Of a stretch of DNA of 64,000 nucleotides, positions 13,201 through 22,200 are shown in pieces. Numbering within the stretch: position 1 is the stretch's first letter; each line of letters begins with the position of its first letter. The notes under the pieces were generated by a model. That model was not told where the DNA came from. It did no database searches and saw only the letters and a list, made by a program, of their open reading frames with translations. The position numbers and the translations under genes are program-made. This DNA is from Callipepla californica brunnescens (taxonomy: Eukaryota; Chordata; Aves; Galliformes; Odontophoridae). Location of the stretch: positions 36,713,733-36,777,732 of the forward strand of contig JALIRH010000002.1 in NCBI GenBank assembly GCA_023055505.1. The letters run 5' to 3'.

Positions 13201-16200
13201 ATTACATAGACAGTTGTAATATTTCTTTTTCTGTCAGATTTGCTCTTGATATGTGATTTTTCCTCATCCAATAATCTTCATTCATGCAGCAGAGTGCGCT
13301 AGAAGAGGTTCAGACAGCAAATTCAGATGGAGTACAGAATCCACTGAAAAATGAACTAGCACTGACTAATTCATGCATAAGATTTACGAAACTTGCTGCT
13401 GATCACTGAATAATCTGGATGTTTAACTTCATACTTTTGTCATTTTTGTTTCAGTAATGTTATCTTTTTTGGAGTATTGTTGGCTTTCTTACGCAGACAT
13501 TTACCAAAGTCTGCTGTGCATTATGTCAGGCCATGTGTATATATATTATAATTTATATGTGGTTTAGGACAGACATGAATAGGCATATTTATAGGCATAG
13601 AGAATCTAAAGCTAGTCAAGATCGTGCCTGGCTCTTTAATTTTTTGAAGAAGTGAAAATGTAGCTTAAAACAACTTCTTAATAGCTGGTTGTTCATAGAT
13701 TTTGCCTGTCTCATCACCATAACCGTAAAAGTTGTAATGGTGAGTATGTAACAGATAGTAGAAGAATTCATGAAGTAGAAAGATCTGTCAGTCTGATACA
13801 GAAGCTGATAGACTGATCTTCTTTATGTAAAGTAATTCAGGTTAGTTCACCATGATTTTTGTACAGCGTTCTTCAGTGAGGAATTACTGCATGACTTGAA
13901 ATCTATTTTAATGCAGATTCTCCTGGATTGTTCTAGTACACTGATAATTATATTTTTCTTCCAATCCCCAGAAATAGCTTTTTTAATAAAAAGCATGCAA
14001 CTGTAGTGAATGAACTGGAATATAAAACATATTAAAAAGTCAGTGTTCTTTTAATGATGGCTTGTTTAGAACTGTATACATTGGACTTGGGAGTGATAAG
14101 ATACAAGAGAGAAGATATGAGAGGAAAAAGGCTGTTTTAGAGAATCCTCATAACAAAATATACTGCAGCATGTCCAAAAGAGTTTGTGAACAAGCTTACT
14201 TCCTTGATTAATTAGAATCTAGAAAACTACATTGTGTAATATCTTTTGTACTTCCCTTGTTTCAGTGATGTCATTTGCATTGCGTTTATAATGTATGCTT
14301 TGTATTTCAGTAGTAAGTACTTCTTTCTGTTTTCAGACGAACTTTAACACTGTTCTAGCAAGAGAAAAGATGAAGAAAGAAAATATAATTAATGATCTTA
14401 GTGACAAATTAAAAGTGCTAACACAACAGCAAGAAAAAGATAAGGGTAAGCTAACTTCTGGAGAAGCGTGTGACTTTTCTAATAGGATAATTCCATTTGC
14501 TTGTTTGGTTTTACTCCTTAGTAATGCTATTATTAAAGGAATTTTTATTCACTCGTATCATAGATTTGATTGAAACACTTTCTGAAGATAGAGCTCGTTT
14601 ACTTGAAGAAAAGAAAAAACTTGAAGAAGAAGTCAGTAAGCTGAGAAGTAGTAATCTTTCTCCATCAGCCTACTTAGCGGCAAGTTCAGAAGTTTGTGGA
14701 GCCTGTGCAGCCGATGTTCCCACTGACACAGAGAGACTGGCTTCTGACATTGCACCTGAAGGGAGGATGGATTCCACCATGGAAACCAGTATGATGGCTG
14801 TGCAGTAAGTATGAGGCATTGCAGTAGAAATGAGTGAAACTTACTCGCTCTTTTAGATGTGCTGTTTGATGTTCTGAAGAACAGATGAGCTTATTTAACA
14901 CTCCCTCTACCTTTGACATTCTTGCTAATAGCATTCTTTCAGTAGTACACATGCAAATGTGGTATCACAGTTATCAGGAATGCTTGATTTTCATGATTTA
15001 GAAGTAGGCAGCTTCAAGGTGGAACTTGATTGAGAGGTGAAGAAATAGGCTTAGGTATGTGAAAAGGTGAGCTAGGTGTGTTATTAGTATATCTTTTGAA
15101 CGGTGAGTGATTCTCATGTACAACACAAACAAAAAACTTTGTGGTTGTTTGTTTACATGACTGCTGTAGATAGCATGATGGTGTTTCTAAGTGTGTGGGA
15201 AGTGTTTGATAGAAATTAGCCCAAATCCTTTGAATTTAAACAAACAAACAAACAAAAAAAAAAAAACATGAGAGTAGCTTTGGTGTTTTAGTGTTTTGTT
15301 TATTGGATAGGAGGACAGATATTCAGCGTCTCTTCTCTGAATCATCAGTATTAGAACACTTGGTAGTAGATGGTAGTAATAGGACTAGGAACTAACAACT
15401 CTGCGATGTTTTAAATCCTTACTTGCAACTTTTAAGAAAGTACATAAAATCGATTCTTTAGTGTCTTCTTCTTTTGTACACTGGTATTGTAACAGATGGA
15501 AATAGCTGTTAGTAAATATCGCTCGCATTTCACTGTTATTCACAATTTGCAGAGGCTAGTCAATAGACAGTATTTCAAGCATAGCTGTGGTTAGCTGAAG
15601 ATGGGAAAATAAACAATTTAAAAGCACAATACAAAATAATAATGATAAAAATTATAATCTTGATTATAATCTTTTAGTTGTACCTGGTATTTTGCTTTAG
15701 CTTGTAGCTAGTCTTGTAAGACTAGATGAATGCACCATAAGTTAAAAAAAAGTGTCCGTTTTCTTTTCCCAACCAAATCAAGTTGTGCTACGCAATATAT
15801 TGGCTCTTCCCTAGTAACCTACCTTTTAAAATACAATTTATATGTAATAGGAACTATTCTGTGATCTTAGGAAACTTATAATTAAGTTACTAGCATTATC
15901 TTCTTGTGCCCAATTGCTTTTTATCTCACAGATGCACAAATATTTGCACTAAGCAACACCATATTCACATTAGTCTTTCTCTACCAGGAGGTCCCAAAGC
16001 GCAGAGCATTTAAGCTGCCAAGATTAGGGAAAATACTGCATTGTGCAGTATCAAAGGTTAGCTGCCAAAGGTCTAAAATATGTAGCTTTCATAATAACAT
16101 TCTGAGGATAATGCAGAATATTCAGAAATGACTCTGTGTAACTTCGTAAGTTATTTTTCAGCGACTGGAAATTCACTGGGTTGAAAAGAAAGCTATTTTG

Positions 16201-19200
16201 GAAAAAATAAATAAGATTCTGTCAGTGCTTATTCTTAAGTTACCTTTCTGTGCTATATTTTTTTTCCTCTCCCTTCTTATTTGCTACTTTCCTGATTCTT
16301 TCCTTTCTTGAATATATGCCTTGCCTACATATGATAGAATGATAGGATCTAAAGTATTTTGTGAATTCCAAGGTAAGCTCCATATCATGCAAGCAGAATG
16401 ATAGCATTCATTTGTGAGTGAGAAGGGGAAGGAGAAAAAAACCAAAACACATTTGTGTGTTGGGGAAATTACTTTTAACGTACCTGTTTTCTTTCTATTT
16501 TAGTGAAAACATCCACATGTCTGAAGAAAAACAGAGGATCATGTTGTTAGAAAGAGTGAGTAGATTGTGAGATAAAATATTGCAACTAATTATTGTAAAT
16601 ATTAGTTATGTACTGTTATAATTGTTTTTTGGTTGTACTAATTTCACTGTAAATGAAGCCATCCAAAATGAATAGTAGTGCACTATATTTGTACTAGGAC
16701 TAGCTTAATTCACCTTATTCATGTGAACTTCAGTATAAATGCATCAGCTGTAATGCTTCATTTTGTAAGTGACAAGTCATTAATCTAGGGAATTCTTCAA
16801 AGAAAAATAACAACACTTATTTAAATCAGAGCATCCAAACCAATTGGTAAGGAATCAAGACTGATTTACTTGTTTGTTTGGGAAACAAATCTTAGCACTT
16901 TGATCATTTTAATTTGGTCTGGGATCCTTTGTTGCCTTGACAGTATTGCTTTCAATTTCATATGGTGCTTTCAGTGAACACTGAGTAAAGGAACATATTT
17001 GATAAAGTAAGTTTTTTCTTGTTGGTGATAAGCTATTTGAATTCTCAGTATTTACAATGAAATCTTCAAGGCTTTAGTCATTTTAACAATCCAGTCATAT
17101 TCAACTACATTCTACTTGCCTTCTTTCATGCCTATTCAAAGTCAAAACTTGATTTTCAGTCCTTAGCTTTCAGGTTTCTAGGTTCACTTAGACCAAAGTC
17201 TGAGATTAAGAGGAAAAATTGAATATTGAAAGATTAGTAGAGGAAACTTAATATTGAACCATATCATGCAAGTGACTGGATGTTTCTAACTATGAGCACT
17301 TGCATGTTTGATTCTTCATCTGTTTGCAAAGGATTTGTCATTGTTTGTATCTAGCAGCTACAAATAGTAATTGATTTTCTTTTGCTGTTTTATCAGTGAA
17401 ATATTTTTCTCCTTAATGTAAAAAAGTGTGGAGATGAATATAATTTAGTACTTGGTGTAGCAGTGGTAATTACTGTCCTTTGAAGTTATTGCAAGTCTTA
17501 GTTCAAATTATGTTTTGATTCTATTTTGAAACTATACTAATTATGTGTGTTGTACAAGTATTCTGTCTCTGGTCATATTAGCACTATTTAAGATGTTTAT
17601 ACTGTATAAGTTGTATTAATTAACTAACCAGGTAAGATTTTCTCTCAGACTTTGCAGTTGAAAGAAGAGGAGAATAAGAGATTAAATCAAAGATTGGTAA
17701 GTGTGCAACATGTTTTAAGTGCCTTAAAAAAGGAGGAAAAAAAAATTGAATGTTAAACTACTTAATCTACATGTTTTTAATGCAAGTGGCAACTTGATTA
17801 TCAGAGAATCTTTCAGTTACCTCAATTTAACAGTTTCCTTATGTAAACAGTCAGTCTGGAGAAGGCTACAGGGAGACCTCATTGAGGCCTTCCAGTACTT
17901 TACAAACAGAAGAGAAAACAACTTGTAAGAAGTTGTTGTAAGAAGTCTAATAGCAGTAGAACAGGGAGGAATGGCTATAATAAAAGAGGAGAAACATAGG
18001 TTAGATGTTAGGAAAAAAACCTTTACTTAAAGGGTGGTGAGGCCCTGTCACAGGCTGCCCAGAGAAGTTTTGGGGGTACCATGCCTGGAGGCACTCAGGG
18101 CCCAGCTGGATGAGGCCCTGGGCAGCTGAGATGGTGGTGGGCAGCCCTGCCCATGGCAGGGGATTGAAACTGGATGGACTTTAAGAACCCTTACAGCCCA
18201 AGCCATTCTTTAAGTCTAAAGCATTTTAGAGAAATACCTGAGGAAGTTATATGCAGTTGACAACATAGCTGCAACATTTCTTACTAAAAAAAAACAACAA
18301 AACTGTAAGGTACAATATGAGTAAGTAAAATGTTGACTTCAAAAAAGAAAAAAAAAAAAGAATCTGAAGTCAGATTGCATAAAGGAAACTTATGAAAAGG
18401 TCATCAAAAATCAAAGGCTTTTTGCGTTGGGCTGTGTCTAATTTTATAAGGGGTATTTTGAAGTGAAAAAAATTATCTGACTATGCTTCAAGATGATATC
18501 AAGACAGGCTTATTACATATATAGAAGATGAGAATTGTGTGCATTGACTTGCGGAATTAAAGGTTTGCTTTGTCTTAGTGCACGCGACTACATTTTTTTT
18601 TCCAGGGAGGCCCACTCTAATCTAGAACATTAAACTTCAGATAGTGTGACAGTCCTCAGCGAAACTAAGACCGCATATTGAGCTCAACATCTAGAGTTTA
18701 TCTGCAGTAAAACTGTGTAACTTCCAGTGTATTGTTGTCTGTTTCCTTAGAATGCCAGTGGCATGCTTTTTATATCTTTTCTTTTGTTGTTTTTTTATAC
18801 AGATGTCCCAGAGCATGTCATCAGTATCCTCAAGACATTCTGAAAAAATAGCAATTAGAGAGTAAGTGCTTGTTGAACAATTTCCCTATGAACAGGTGAC
18901 TGTGCTTTCAGTAGTAACTATGTAATATAAGGATGTCACAGTTCTTCAGCTCTTTTTATGTGATGAAAAGGTGCACATAGATCGTCTCAGTAGCTCACAT
19001 ACTCACATACTGTTATTGAATAATCCTAGTTCAGCATAAATAAAATTTTAACCATTTTTTTTACATTTTTATTAAAAAAGAAACCTTTTCAAATTGGTCA
19101 TCTTGGCTTTATTTATTTATTTATTTCCTTTTTTCCTTTTCCTCTCCCTTTCTTTACATTTTTCATAAGGCTAATACCTCATGCGACTCCTAGAATGCAC

Positions 19201-22200
19201 GCAGTGTTTTCTTTTACATTCTTTCTTGTTTAACTATCATTATGTGAAGAAAAAGTGGGAGTACGTTCACCCTGAATGTGTAGTGCTACCTCGTGTTTCA
19301 GTAGATATCCTACTTTGCCAAAATCTTAACAGTTTTTGGCTCGAGATAATGAAATGAAATCAAAAATTTCATTAGTTATGATTGAATTAATAACGTAGAG
19401 TTAAACGTCCATACTGAGAAGTGAAGGGAGAACTGTTAATTGTTGCAAAATACAGGAGGCATAGACAGCTGTAAAGTAATTTTGCAGTGAGTAAGAAAAA
19501 AATGTTTTACAAAGAAAAACAATAGTGATAATTCCTTTAACATTTTCAGATTTGCAGAAAATTGCATTTTTATTATAGTAATGGTAGTATGTGCAGAATC
19601 AGCCTTTTCTTTGAGCTTGTGAACATTGTAGCAGCTCTCTTGGTAGCAGCTGGGGAGAAAAATAATATGAAAGAGTACTGCTGTCCAAGAGATTTGTCTT
19701 TGTCTGAGTCTTTATAGCCTGACATCATAGTCAGTACAGGGAGAAAAGCTTGTAGTATTGCTAATTTAATCTGAAAGTGCACAGTCTAGATTATGAGCTA
19801 GATTTCTCTGTGGATTTACCTATTTATCCCTGAATAGATATATATCTCCGCTCTGTCAATGAACAAGAGATTTCTACTTTCTTTGATAATTCCTCCCCCA
19901 CTCCAAGAATAGTATCAGTATTTCTTATTGGATTACCCTTGTGGTTTAATGCTTAATTTGTAGCTATTTTAGACTTCATTTCATTCATGGATAATTAAAT
20001 TACTTCCAGTACATTTGCACTGTGAGGCAGAAATTGGAGGCAGAAAAAGGTATCTGACTTCTGTTACTGAAACTTGGCATAAGAATTTTGTAGCTTCCTG
20101 TGTTATCCTAGTGTTAGAAGAAACAGATTTTAAGAAAAGCTTTTTATGTTAAGTCACTTACCAGAGTGTTTCTTTGTTTTTAACCCTTTCACCAAAGTCT
20201 GACAAATATTCCATGCCTCTCTTGTGCTTAAAATTTTAGGATTAAATATTTACATAAATACTTTGCTCTGTTTTTGCGATCAAATCAGCTATGGATGTAG
20301 ATTTACAGTTCTGACACTGTGGTGCAGTGATCATCATCGCTAGTACTGGTGAACAAAAGTCATTATAAAGAGGCATTAGTATTCTGTTTGATATTCCTGT
20401 TTATATTTTAAAGCAAGGTTTTGAGTTCGAGGAAAAAAATAAGGCATGGATATAGAAAAACATATCAAAAATGTACTCAGTTACATTTTTTTTGTTGTTG
20501 ATTCCACGATATACAAAATGTGAATGAGTTAGCATGGAAAGTAGAAAATTCTTTGCTGTTTCAGAGAAGTCTCATCCTGGGTAATGTGTGGAAATACATT
20601 TTGTGTAATTTTTGTTGTCTTACACTTTCATTGTTATAGCTAAATGCCTTAATTTCTTTAGTTTTCAGGTTGGCGATTTGGTTCTCATAATCTTAGATGA
20701 AAGACACGACAACTATGTGTTATTTACAGTTAGTCCAACCTTGTATTTCTTGCACTCAGAATCTCTTGCTGCACTGGACCTCAAACCAGGTGAGTGTGGT
20801 AAGTGTCAGATTACTTCTAATTATTACGTCTTCTTTCAAGTTAACACTCTTAAATGATATTCTGATAGTACATGATATTATAAAAACATCTGTGGTAAAT
20901 ATAAAAAGCATATAATTTTCTTCCCTGTGTACCTGCTTTTGAAGAGATCCCCTGTCCTCTTTGCAGCTGCCCCTTTAGTACTGAAATACTGGAATGAGAC
21001 CCTTCCAAGCCTTCTGTTCTCTAAGACAAAACGACGTGTCTGCTTTAGCCTTTCGTCATAGAGCAGGTTCTCTTAACTTTTTGGTTATCTAGAGAATTCC
21101 TTCCTATCCTGAATAAGGAGCTCAACTATTCAGAATCAGCAATAATGATGTACAGTTGTGTATATCTTAGGCCTATTTTTATGTAGATTTATATTTCTGA
21201 TGACTTCTTTGATGACAAAAGCAAACACAAACTCATTGTAAAATTTTTTTTTCCAAACTTTGCGTGCTCAGTTCTTATTTTAATAACTTGTCCTTGTGAT
21301 ATTCTTTAAGATTGTCTTTGGATAAAATTTGTTTTTGTATCCCTGTATATGGGATTCAGGAATTTAAATACATGTCTAAAATTAAATATTAACTTTTGTG
21401 TAGGGGGATCTGCAATTACTGATAAAATTTTTCCATCATATCCACTTGTGTTTATTACAATTTATTATTCTTCAGAGAATAGTTCCTGTATCTTTTGCTT
21501 ACGTTGCCACCAAAGTTGATGGTGTATTTGCTTTCCCCCCCTTTAATATTTATGTTAATTTTTAGCTGTTCTTGGCAGCTATGTAAACTTTGCAAAATTG
21601 AAGCATTAATCTCTTTGAAATGAGGAAAAGTAGCAGAATGTTTAGTGTATTGCACTAAATTACATGCTAAAAGAAATAGATTCATATAAATGTTTTTAAA
21701 CTATCATACCTAATGTATGTCTTGCAAACCTTCCCAGGCCACCATGCTCCATATTTTTGTTGCAAAGAACTTTCGTGCTAATTCTGACTTCTCAGTGAAA
21801 ATTTCTATGTGGTGTTGTTTGTTAGAAGCTGTCAACTTACTCTCAATCAACAGATATTATTGTGGATTTCAATCTCAACGTGAGAGAAAGCCACCAAGCT
21901 TTAACTGATTTCAGGACTGCTGATGAGTCTGTGCTGTGTTTTCTGTGACACATAGGAGAAGAATTCCTGTAATACTTATAGACAGATATAACCTAACATT
22001 GGCATTGCATATATCTGTGAAATATGATTGATTTTATTGTTTTTCATACATAGTGTAACCCGTGTCAGTTTCTGTATTGTGATTCACTGAACTCTTCTGA
22101 TTGACTTAGCTTGTTCCATTCTTCACCACTTGTTAATTAGAAGTAATGTTCATGGTTGTTGTACTTGCAGTTTTCTCAAATTTGAACACTTAAAATTTGC

